A program made the translations under genes and the position numbers. Shown piece after piece: positions 36,762 to 45,168 of a DNA stretch of 64,000 nucleotides. Each line of letters begins with the position of its first letter. Position 1 is the stretch's first letter. The notes beneath the pieces were generated by a model, which was not told the DNA's origin, ran no database searches, and saw nothing but the letters and a program-made list of their open reading frames with translations. Source of the DNA: Sipunculus nudus (Eukaryota; Annelida; Sipuncula; Golfingiida; Sipunculidae); NCBI GenBank assembly GCA_026874595.1, contig CM049312.1, forward strand, positions 65,378,929 to 65,442,928, in the 5' to 3' direction.

Positions 36762-37997
36762 ACACACATATATTAAAGTAATATTTCGACACATACTTTC
36801 CCTTGGTGTTTGATAATGCATCTAAATTTGTGATTTGCGCGTTATTTCTGGCTCAAGGGGTAAATTGATACATCCCTTCCAATCACATCTTTAAAAAAAA
36901 ACAAAATAATCTACATAATCTACAGAATGAACTATAAATAAAAAAGGCATAGAATTTTAAAAAGGGTCAACCGTTCATGATAACTGAACTAATAATTTAA
37001 AATTAGTCCAGCCAAGTGAGTCTAGAACATTTCTTTTTTTAATCAGTCGTGTAGATTTTTAACATATTATATCAGCATTGTATTATAAATAAATGAAAGA
37101 AGAATTAACACAATTTTAATTAACGATTCATTTTTTTCCCTTACCTTTTCCCACCTGTTAACAAAAGCTAATGACCTATTTTTCTTTTATCTAGCCAACT
37201 GTTCCATTAGCACCCTTCCAACGATGTGGCCATGTGCAAGCTGGGATCGTACCAACCAGAGTCCGTACTTTAAATGTTCCAACAGCTGGTTCTCGAAACA
37301 GTGCTGGTACAACTGTAACAGCAATTGTAAAGGTATTCATTTGTAAAGAGTTCTTGTAAAGCGTTTAAAGTAACTTGCACTTTATAGCACTCAGTAATTC
37401 TGTATATTGCACTAAGAGAATCCCGGGGCAGATTAACAGTGTAACTTAACCAACACTATAAATGTTTATTCAGTCTTCAATTGAATTCAGTCTTCCACAT
37501 GTAAAACGGTAGGGCAGAACATATGCATAAATATATTGGCAAAATGTGATTAATTAATCATTTTTTAGGAAAGGTTAGAGGAGGAATAAAAGGGCATTCT
37601 CTTGAGAATGATAGAGGATTCCTGCTTAGCCGTAATGAGGATAGACAGTAAAGAAAATATGAAATAATATGATATAAAATAAAGTATCAAGACAAGACAT
37701 GTTGACATAAGAATAAATGATGTTAAGGAACAGAAGAATAACAAAAATAATGACATGTTACTACCAAAAATAAATGGATCAGTAGATAAATTGCTAACCA
37801 TACTTATCCCATATATAGCTGTATACAATATATGTTTTGGTCCTTTTACTTTATTATTATTTGACGAGTGTTCATATGATTGACATCTGTGGTATGTTTC
37901 CTCAGCTAATTACCTGAAGAACTGTCCTGGAGTGAGCGAGATCCCAGAGTGCAGCAGCGGTCAGTCATTTGACCCGACTTCATGCGCCTGTGGCTAA
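19888..37997 (+). CDS. Copy A: complete secreted CAP/EGF/ShK-like/W-module protein (604 aa)
   Basis: Coding exons: 19888-19891, 21815-21987, 24262-24395, 24946-25051, 25635-25723, 26247-26383, 27773-27811, 28074-28169, 28525-28620, 29611-29712, 30309-30404, 33806-33931, 34231-34353, 34693-34833, 35285-35407, 37195-37332 and 37906-37997. The first two give MDM plus a hydrophobic signal (LLLAIACAVTLVTAQ). By residue: signal 1-18, CAP about 22-185, cysteine linker 186-227, EGF 228-259, ShK-like 260-291, EGF 292-325 and 326-357, W 358-399, EGF 400-440, W 441-487, EGF 488-528, W 529-574, truncated EGF 575-604. All junctions are GT-AG and phases agree, with 1815 nt including the stop. CAP proteins are usually secreted. 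This one's role is unknown. The many cysteines and modular repeats suggest extracellular binding; that is inference. Confidence 0.85.
21815..21987 (+). CDS. Gene A exon: signal peptide and start of CAP domain
   Basis: Acceptor ttttag, donor gttagt. After the signal come QDYLQDVDGGMTAQEM and the CAP first helix DEINKLRREVHHGPPSNM. This matches the N-terminal pattern of SCP/CAP proteins. Confidence 0.85.
22285..22321. repeat. (TA)n microsatellite
   Basis: TA run in intron 2 of gene A. Arm B has a TA run at the equivalent place (59651-59689). Confidence 0.95.
24005..24046. repeat. GA-rich microsatellite
   Basis: gagag/aaag repeats in an intron of gene A. The inverted counterpart is the CT run at 58587-58645. 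Confidence 0.85.
24262..24395 (+). CDS. Gene A exon: CAP domain core, first His
   Basis: Acceptor tttaaag, donor gtatca. Reads YWSQEIEKKVMEWARTCPDG, then H, then GQNMHW. The His after CPDG fits the first CAP cavity His. The usual GEN is GQN, so the Glu is replaced by Gln. Confidence 0.85.
24814..24851. repeat. (TA)n microsatellite
   Basis: TA run just upstream of exon 24946. The counterpart in arm B is the longer, interrupted run at 57707-57780. Confidence 0.95.
24946..25051 (+). CDS. Gene A exon: CAP domain, FWNE and HYT motifs
   Basis: Acceptor atttag, donor gtaagt. Reads HDFWNECNRPGYNYW, then DTAHYTI. FWNE supplies the CAP Glu, and HY the second His. The CAP signature HYTQxxW is altered (see findings). 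Confidence 0.85.
25635..25723 (+). CDS. Gene A exon: CAP domain end, VGCG and LVCTYDN motifs
   Basis: Acceptor ttacag, donor gtgagt. Reads QDDAFNVEVGCGFVKCNG, then LVCTYDNM, the second CAP signature. Confidence 0.85.
26247..26383 (+). CDS. Gene A exon: CAP-to-EGF cysteine-rich linker
   Basis: Acceptor cccaaag, donor gtaagt. Reads GDFVEKKYLLANGTRRLYEI, then GSPCTGCRSGTGWCYKGLC. A hinge-like cysteine cluster follows the CAP domain, as in CRISP-type proteins, but spacing differs. Confidence 0.8.
27773..27811 (+). CDS. Gene A micro-exon of 13 codons
   Basis: Acceptor tttcag, donor gtaagt. Reads DTCPAGTQGNDC. It is symmetric (phase 1-1), so it can be skipped in frame. Both of its splice sites are mutated in copy B. 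Confidence 0.75.
28074..28169 (+). CDS. Gene A exon: EGF-like module 1
   Basis: Acceptor ttacag, donor gtatgt. Reads VCGLEGQCVNGKTDSSKCQC, then DCDQYHTGHLCD. 96 nt, phase 1-1. Confidence 0.85.
28525..28620 (+). CDS. Gene A exon: ShK-like six-cysteine module
   Basis: Acceptor tttcaag, donor gtaagt. Cysteine spacing is C-x6-C-x4-C-x9-C-x3-C-x2-C. The first gap and last two gaps match the ShKT family, and the middle gaps differ. ShK-like modules are common in secreted metazoan proteins and do not by themselves imply toxicity. Copy B has lost this exon. Confidence 0.7.
29611..29712 (+). CDS. Gene A exon: EGF-like module 2
   Basis: Acceptor ctgcag, donor gtaagt. Reads CRAHEYCVHGSF, then CGCVCTGGWEGKLCD. 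Deleted in copy B. Confidence 0.85.
30309..30404 (+). CDS. Gene A exon: EGF-like module 3
   Basis: Acceptor ttcatag, donor gtgagt. Reads CIQKTCQNGGVWNAQTCSC, then DCTGHLRGDTCT. Confidence 0.85.
30490..33280 (-). mobile_element. Degenerate non-LTR retrotransposon (LINE) in an intron of gene A
   Basis: On the minus strand, about 32590-32540 reads DSDHNMDHLVPRY, the end of an APE-type endonuclease. About 32330-32180 resembles the basic linker before the reverse transcriptase. The frame at 31671-31471 contains YAKFIDFSSAFDTI, like reverse transcriptase motif A. The pattern suits the jockey/CR1/L2 group. Stops and shifts are present throughout. The same intron of copy 0 (1103-1688) is only 586 bp and lacks it. 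Edges are approximate. Confidence 0.7.
33806..33931 (+). CDS. Gene A exon: W module 1
   Basis: Acceptor ttccag, donor gtcagt. Reads DCTVGDPNAWPC, then YRCSNSWYRDQC, then C and YPDCK. It follows a 3.4-kb intron that holds a LINE remnant. Confidence 0.85.
34231..34353 (+). CDS. Gene A exon: EGF-like module 4
   Basis: Acceptor aataaag, donor gtgagt. Reads EYYLRKCNGVTEIPSCVNG, then CQCDCKNGWQGELCDT. Confidence 0.85.
34693..34833 (+). CDS. Gene A exon: W module 2
   Basis: Acceptor attcag, donor gtattc. Reads DCSVSTLPSTWPCSRWERD, then YKCSNSWFSGQCWYNCNADC. Confidence 0.85.
35285..35407 (+). CDS. Gene A exon: EGF-like module 5
   Basis: Acceptor ccatag, donor gtgagt. Reads AFLKKCSGVTEIPFCGNG, then CQCDCSNGWMGDQCDT. 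The end of this exon and its donor are repeated in tandem downstream. Confidence 0.85.
35395..35720 (+). repeat. 39-bp minisatellite that duplicates an exon end and its splice donor
   Basis: The segment CAGTGTGACACAC|gtgagtattcaatc repeats downstream of exon 35285-35407. Donors lie at 35408, 35447 and 35486, exactly 39 bp apart, followed by diverged units. The reversed counterpart in copy B is 46090-46300. Using donor 2 would add 13 in-frame codons; donor 3 would first meet a TGA. Confidence 0.8.
36730..36768. repeat. (CA)n microsatellite
   Basis: Alternating CA with one interruption, in the intron before exon 37195. Arm B has a TA run at the matching place (45124-45163). Confidence 0.9.
37195..37332 (+). 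CDS. Gene A exon: W module 3
   Basis: Acceptor atctag, donor gtattc. Reads NCSISTLPTMWPCASWDRT, then FKCSNSWFSKQCWYNC and NCK. Confidence 0.85.
37906..37997 (+). CDS. Gene A terminal coding exon: truncated EGF
   Basis: Acceptor cctcag. Reads NYLKNCPGVSEIPECSSG, then FDPTSCACG and TAA. Same as copy 0 with two substitutions. Confidence 0.85.
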
Positions 37998-38610
37998 CCG
38001 AAATATACAGAACAAATAAAACCCATCATCTTTCTGTACATGGGTAAGTAGTGGTCACAGGACAGAACGTGTCCCTAAGAAACAACAGCAGCAGTAGAAT
38101 TAAGCTCAGAGAAGTCTCTTATAAAGAACATTTTGATGGTTCATTTTCTTTCAGTTCCGAAATTTTCAAAATGTCCTTTCTTTTGATGTCCCAACATCGA
38201 AGTCCCTCTTGGGAACACACAATGTGCCGGCCAGTAACTACTTATATGACATTCCATGTGTAATAGGACCAGGGTTTGTTGCTTAGGAAATCGTTTTATT
38301 CATATACAAATTATTATGACCATCATAACAGTGACATATCTCTGTTGAGAAACATAGTATATTCTTTTCTGGGTGCAATAAATGGTTTATCTTCCTGCTA
38401 TCAGATGCCTGATCTTTGCTGTTTTGTCTTTAGAAAATATCCTGGTGTTATTTAAACCTTTGTTATGATGATATTTTTAAATTTCACCTAGCAGGAAATT
38501 ATGGTTTATTTTTAATTTTACATCTCTTTGAAATTTACAGTTGAAGACTGTGTGGAATTTGAGGTCGAGACATCAATTGGTATTACCAAAATAAAGGTTT
38601 CAACTCGAAC
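37998..38610 (+). other. Gene A 3' UTR with an intron
   Basis: Donor gtaagt at 38044 (46 nt after the stop), acceptor aaatttacag ending at 38540, AATAAA at 38590-38595. The same arrangement is present in copies 0 and B. Confidence 0.5.
38590..38595 (+). terminator. Polyadenylation signal of gene A
   Basis: AATAAA followed by ggtttcaactcgaaca, shared by the three copies. Confidence 0.5.
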
Positions 38611-39783
38611 AGTTTGAATTATTTCTTTTTGTTTACAATGTATGAATGAAAGCATAGACTATATATGAAAAAAAGATTTTCACAATAGCAGTTATATAGC
38701 TATTTCTCATACACCGTCGAATTAAAGTACATATATGGCAAAGCAAAAGGCGTATTACACTTTAACTTTTAACTCTGACACAAAGAATTGAAACTACAGG
38801 ATTAAGTTCAATGTTGCATTTAAAAAGAGGGGGGTCACACAAGTGCTGATTTTATTTAAGGGTACTTACATCCATTCATCGAACTAAAGACAACTTATCA
38901 AATTAAATTTAAATAAATAACGTATAACAAACTATTATGAAAGCTACCAGGAAGCGTAACGTTGGCTAACAATTTTCAAAACATCTTATATCAGTGAGTC
39001 CCTTCGACCTGGCAGGGCATTGCTCTAAGACTGCAGGTTCATTTCGTATTCTAATACATTTTCGTGTCTGATAATTACATTGAAATACTTTATCCATTAA
39101 ATGTAATGGAATCAAGGCAATTTCTGATTAGTGAGCTTCCCATGTGACGGTTTACAAGTTTGTTAGTAAGTACTGTGCCTTTTTCCATTTGACAAACTAA
39201 AAAAATGTAACCAGGGTTGGTTATCACGGCACGTATGGGAGTTAAAAAGTCGCCAATTGGCCTCACCACCAGAGCCCTTTTGCCCAGCCCTGTTGAACTA
39301 ATTTATAATGAGCCCGAAAACGCTCCTACACAGAAGGTCTTCCTTGCTACAGCTATTTGCAGAACAATTATGAAGTCTCAAAGGTCGACGACGTAGACGT
39401 CGCATTAATTGACGTCATCATCTGGAACCGCTGCACTGATGAATATATCGCAATTGTGACCAAATTATTTTTTTTTCATACGAATTACGTGCCATGCAGG
39501 TAAGACATTATTATTTGTAGGAACCTACAATATTTGGCCTGGAATTTTAATACTGTCTTCTTTGTATAAAAAATTATCCCTGAAAACATGCCGACTTGGG
39601 TACTGGTACAGACTACACGTGTTCTGTCTGGGAGATGTCTCCCAAATTACGCAAATTAGATTATGGTCAGGTAACTCGCGTTTTATAGTAACATCTACAG
39701 GAACAAGTATAGCATTACATAACACATTTCAAGACTATTCTTTATACAAATACTTTTATTCTTCTATTTAAGGATATACTATT
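38611..39783. other. Downstream flank of gene A, inner part of arm A
   Basis: No gene seen. It matches copy 0 at about 8980-9800 and, inverted, arm B at 41266-43290. The short open frames here have no recognisable product. Confidence 0.55.
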
Positions 39784-40720
39784 TTCCAAATGTGTTAGTT
39801 TGTAATATAAATAAGGACATGAAGATTAATATTGTCTTTTCCAAAAATTTATTGGGGTTTGATAAAGTGCGAAAGCACATCATGAATTTGTTTTTTTATG
39901 TAATTATATTTAATGGACAAGACCGAAATCAAGTTTTTTTTTCAATCTATCATAGGTTAGTTTTTCCTGTAGAATTGTTTTCGGCTTGGCCCATTTTTGT
40001 ATCTTGCATATTTATTGCGATAATTTGCATAATTGAATAAATTAGCCAAAAATAATATTTTATACATACATACATTAAAGTTGTCGCTTTAAGTAGGCAC
40101 AGTGAAGTAAAATTGGTACAACATATACAATTTGTATCAAATATAATATATGGTTTTTAAGTCATAGATTGAAGTTAAAGATGCAGATCACTGATTTGCA
40201 TGTTCTAATCAGCTTATATGCAATAATTAGCCACGAAAAACACTAGAATAATTCGATAAGCGTCACTGCAAAGCGTCCCTTAATTGATTTTTATATCTTG
40301 CATATTAAATGGGATAATTTGCACATTTGAATTTATTATAGACATTTATTTTATTGTTTTATTGTTTTATTAAACTACCCAATTTGCTTATGTAAATATT
40401 CATATATGCAATAAAAGGGATGCTGAACGGAAAAATAAAAGATAACAATGATACCTGGTATTGGCGTTAAATTCAGTTTTTCCCTGCTTGCATAGGTGGC
40501 GAATGGTGATCGATCTAACATTAGAAATAACATTGTATTATCTGATTACAGAATCAATATCGATAATTTATAAACGAGAGAGACTGTTAGATTCAACAAA
40601 ATAGTTTACTATGACAGCTTCTGAAGAGTGCATTTGTCCTTTATGTATAATCATAGACTGATTCCTGACTGAGATATTGCTGATTGTATTGATTGTGGAT
40701 CGTGTCGATAAATAAAACAA

Positions 40721-40721
<1 letters not shown>

Positions 40722-40762
<41 letters not shown>
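40722..40762. repeat. (TA)n microsatellite
   Basis: 41 bp of TA directly before the first SINE-like unit. Confidence 0.95.
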
Positions 40763-40764
<2 letters not shown>

Positions 40765-40769
40765 CACAC

Positions 40770-41195
40770 AGGAAAGTGGTTCACTGCCAGTGGGATTCAA
40801 ACCCACGGCAGCCGCACCGGAAATCGGAAGATCGTGCGTTCGAATCCCACTGGCAGCGAACCACTTTTCTGTGTATACCCTTTCCATCTATAAAACAATG
40901 AACCATCACGGCTATAGATACATCTATATATATAATATATGCCGTATACCATATGAAGCCATCAGTTCTCCCTGCTGCATGCAAAAGTCGCCGTGCCGAC
41001 ACGTGTAGTGACTATGACGTGACACTACCGTGACGTCACTTCCCTGGTTCCTATAAAAGTGTACAAATACACAGAGGAGTTTGGGATCTGACACAGCCAA
41101 GAGGTCAAAGGCAGCCGCACCGGAAATCGGAAGATCGCGGGTTCGAATCCTACTGGCAGTGAACCACTTTTCTTTGTATACCCTTTCCATATATG
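40770..41195. mobile_element. SINE-like units with tRNA-type B box, in direct and inverted arrangement
   Basis: A block of about 85 bp at 40806-40890 recurs in direct orientation at 41109-41193. It runs from gcagccgcaccggaaatcgg to gtataccctttccat. The second copy carries GGTTCGAATCC, the Pol III B-box consensus. The 3' part of the block is also present inverted at 40773-40806, forming a hairpin with 40833-40866. No full tRNA cloverleaf or A box was found. Confidence 0.55.
41031..41059 (+). promoter_or_regulatory. CRE plus TATA-like pair between the SINE-like units
   Basis: TGACGTCA at 41031-41038 and TATAAAAG at 41052-41059, with a further TGACGT half-site near 41015. It is promoter-like but no transcript start or product was identified. 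Confidence 0.3.
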
Positions 41196-41674
41196 TTTAT
41201 ATATATTTGTGTGTGTGTATCACGGTAACCCTACATTACATAATTAAGGAAGTTCAATTCAGTTCAATTCAATAGTTTATCCTTAAATAGAAGAATGAAA
41301 ATATTTGTATGGAGAATAGTCTTGAAATGTGTAATGTAATGCTAAACTTGTTCCTGTGGATGATAGACCAATAAGCAACAAGAGGTAAAATATAATAAAT
41401 ATATACTAAATATGGCGCTGCCTCTCATGCTCTCAACATTAGCAATTGACCTCACCATTAACTTTGCGTGACCTTAATAGCATATTCATTTAATGATTAT
41501 TCAGCAGCATAACTGATCCATGCAACCAACCAGACTGCCGACATTACTATAAAACGCGAGTTACCTAACCATAATCTAATTATCGTAATTTGGGAGACCT
41601 CTCCCAGACAGAACACGTGTAGTCTGTACCAGTACCCAAGTCGGGATGTTTTAAGGGATATTTTTTATACAAAG

Positions 41675-42370
41675 TACGCTCTTTACACAGCTCTTTACCT
41701 ATAGGGTTACTACCTATATCGTAAGGCGCTGTTTGTTATGACCTCGTATCCTGAATTGCAACACCAGAGGGGAGCACTGTATTTTTGTCATATCAGATGA
41801 GACCTTGTGCGAGAAGACAAAGCCAAGCGAGGAATGCACGGAGCCAATCACATTCATTTCTTTTTTGAGTGACAGCTCATTACCCCAGCGTAACCGTCTA
41901 AACAGGCCACAGGATCAGAGAGAATAGCCCCTGACGTGGTTTGCTTAGGGCCTTGGGCACACAGGATGCTCGGCCGGTGAGCTGTAATTCAAACCAAACG
42001 TAACAACAAAGGCTGCGTGCATACCTCGCTGTCTGGTTTCAGTTCTGCAGACAACAGATACATGGCTACGCTAACACAGTCATAATGTCATAATCGAAAC
42101 GGTCGATGATGCGAGAATGCAGAGGAAGCAATTTAAATTCGACCGGAAACTCATCAAGCGGCGCTTGAAGCGCAGCAATGGGCGAAGCCTGGATGCCTGT
42201 CGAGTGTTTGTTTAGTTGCATTTGATTGGCTGCTTGTCACATCATACGCACGTTTATTTCAGTGGACAACGAACCGCCATCTGGTGTCTAAATATATCAT
42301 AAACGGTCAAAGCTGGCAGCGTGAAAATCAGTTGCTTCTTTAGAAGCGCAAGATTTCCGCTGCCTCGGGA
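41675..42370. mobile_element. 696-bp insertion with 8-bp target-site duplication (arm B only)
   Basis: ATACAAAG flanks both ends (41667-41674 and 42371-42378). Arm A has one copy of this octamer at the matching empty site near 39560. An 8-bp duplication fits hAT-type and some other DNA transposons, but the ends (tacgctcttt and ctcggga) do not form a clear inverted repeat. No coding frame was identified. Family undetermined. Confidence 0.75.
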
Positions 42371-43295
42371 ATACAAAGAAGACAGTATAAAAGTTCTAGG
42401 TCAAATATTGTAGGATTCCTACCGCGTAAATAATAATGTCTTACCTGCATGGCACGTAATTCGTATGAAAAAAAAATAATCTGGTCACAATTGCGATATA
42501 TTCATCAGTGCAGCGGTTCCAGATGATGACGTCAATAAATGCAACGTCTACGTCTTCGACCTTTAAGATGTCATAATTGTTCTGCAAATAGCTGTAGCAA
42601 GGAAGACCTTCTGTGTAGGAGCGTTTTCGGGCTCATTATAAAATTAGTTCAAAAGGGCTAGGCAAAAGGGCTCTGGTGATGAGGTCAATTGGTGACTTTT
42701 TAACTCCCACACGTGCGGTATTAACCAACCCTGGTAACATTTTTTTAGTTTGACAAATGGAAAAGGGCGCAGTACTTACTAACAAACTTGTAAACCGTCA
42801 CATGGGAAGCTCACTTATCAGAAATTGCCTTGGTTCTATTACATTTAATGGATAAAGTATACAAATAATCTGGTGACTTTTAGTGTGTATTTTTGTATTT
42901 CAATGTAATTATCAGACACGAAAACGGATGAATTAGAAATTTATTAGAATACGAAATGAACCTGCAGTCGAAGAGCAATGCCCTGCCAAGTCGAGGGCAC
43001 TCACTGATATAAGATGTTTTGAAAATTTTTAGTCGTGGATTTACAAGCCATCGTTACGCTTCCTGGTAGCTTTCATAATAGTTTGCCATACGTTATTTAT
43101 TTAAATTTAATTTGATAAGTTGTCTTTAGTTCGATGAATGGATGTAAGTACCCTAACATAAAATCAGCACTTGTATGACCCCCCTCCTTTTAAATACAAC
43201 ATTGAACTTAATCCTGTAGTTTCAAGTCCTTTATGCTTTCATTCATAAATTACAAACAAAAAAAAGGAATAATTCAAATTGTTCGAGTTGAAACC

Positions 43296-43301
43296 TTTAT
43301 T
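43296..43301 (-). terminator. Polyadenylation signal of copy B
   Basis: AATAAA on the minus strand, followed by the same ggtttcaactcgaac context as in copies 0 and A. Confidence 0.5.
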
Positions 43302-45120
43302 TCGTTGATACCAATTGATGTCTCCACCTAAAATTTCACACAGTCTTCACCTGTAAATTTCAAAGAGATGTATAATTAAAAATAAACCATATTTTCCTGC
43401 TAGGTGAAACTTATAAATATCATCATGACAAAGGTTTAAATAACACCAGAATTTTTTTAGGAAGACAATTCAGCAAAGATCAGGCATCTGTTGGCAGGAA
43501 TATAAACCATTTAGTGCATCCAGAAAAGAATATCCCATATTTCTCAACAGAAATATGTCACTGACATGATGGTCATTATAAGTTGTATATGAATAAAACG
43601 ATTTGCTAAGCAACAAACACTGGTCCTATAACACATGGAACGACATATAAATAGTTACTGGGACATTTTGTGTACCCAAGAGAGATTTGGATGTTTGGAA
43701 ACCAATAGAAAGGACATTTTGAAAATTTCGGAACTGAAAGAAAATGAACTATCAAAATGTTCTTTATAAGAGACTTCCCTGAGCTTAGTTCTACTGCTGC
43801 TGTTGTTTCTTAGGGACACGTTCTGTCCTGTGACCACTACTCACCCATGTGCAGAAGGACGATCGGTTTTATTTATTCTGTATATTTCAGTTAGCCACAG
43901 GCGAATGAAGTCGGGTCAAATGACTGACCGCTGCTGAACTCTGGGATCCCGCTCACTCCAGGACATTTCTTCAGGTAATTAGCTGAGGAAACATACCACA
44001 GATGTCAATCATATGAATCATCGTCAAATAAGGATATATTCATAGGAACCAAATCATATATTGGATACAGCTATATATGGGAAAAGTATAGTTAGCAATT
44101 TATCTACTGATCCATTTGATTATGGTAATTACAACTATTATTATTTATTGTATTATTCTCCTGTTCCTCAACATCATTCATTCTGAAATCAATATGGCTT
44201 GTCTTGTTACTTTATATTATATTATTCATATTTTTTGCCATATAATTCTCTTTACGGCCAAACAGAAATCTATCATTCTGAAAAAAATGCCCTCTGTTCC
44301 TCTTCTAAATTAAAAAGAAGACGAACTAAGAAGATTAACCAATCATATTTTGCAATTTCATTCATGCATATGTTCTGCCTTACTGTATTACACTGTTAGG
44401 AATGAATTCAATTGAATACTGAATACTGAGTAGTGTTGGAAAAGTTACACTGATAATATGCCCCGGGATACTCTTAGTACAATATACTTTTATCTTTAGG
44501 TGCCTTCAAGTGCAAATTACAATTAATCTGGATCTAACGCTATACAATAACGGTTTCTTTACTAATTAATACCTTTACAATCGTCGTTACAGTTGTACCA
44601 GCACTGTTTCGAGAACCAGCTGTTGGAACACTTGTAGTACGGACTCTGATTGGTACGATTTCAGCTTTCACATGGCCACACCGTTGGAAGTGTGCTAATG
44701 GAACAGTTGGCTAGATAAAAGAAAAATAGGTCATAAGCCTTTGTTAACATGTGAGAAAAGGTTAGGAAAAAGGAATCGTTAATTAAAATTATGTTGATTC
44801 TTCTTTTGTTTATTTATAAAACAATGCTGATATGGTATGTTAAAAATCTACACGACTTATTAAAAAAGAAATTTTCTAGACGCCCTTGGCTCAACTAATT
44901 TTTAAATGTTTAGTTCACTTACCATGCACGGTTGACCCTTTTTAAAATTGCATGCCTTTTTATTTACACTTCATTCTGTAGATTATTTTGTTTTAAAGAA
45001 ATTTGACCTATGTGATTGGAAGGAATGTATCAATTTACCGATTGAACCAGAAATAACGCTCAAATCACAAATTAAGATGCACTATCAAACGCCGAGGGAA
45101 AGCATGTGTCGAAATATAAC

Positions 45121-45123
<3 letters not shown>

Positions 45124-45163
<40 letters not shown>
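45124..45163. repeat. (TA)n microsatellite
   Basis: 40 bp of TA in an intron of copy B. Confidence 0.95.

Positions 45164-45168
<5 letters not shown>

Larger units (their letters stand above)
13955..39783. repeat. Arm A of a large inverted duplication
   Basis: The first bases after 13955 (caccaaaaatataacatttg) are the reverse complement of the end of the window near 63990. Near the inner end, ttctatttaaggata at about 39763 pairs with tatccttaaatagaa at about 41279. The arm carries gene A and its flanks. Arm-specific indels are listed separately. Similarity is high by eye; I did not compute identity. Confidence 0.85.
39784..41265. other. Spacer between the inverted arms
   Basis: The first ~900 bp (to about 40685) still match the downstream flank of copy 0. 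The remainder holds a TA run and SINE-like units. No gene seen. Confidence 0.6.

Noticed and set aside
41109-41165. Possible tRNA gene
   Set aside because: Only a B-box/T-arm-like stretch is present. I could not fold an acceptor stem or anticodon arm.
40651-41190. Possible protein frames reading SGIRTHDLPISG
   Set aside because: They come from the SINE-like block read in either direction. The block recurs and has a Pol III B box.
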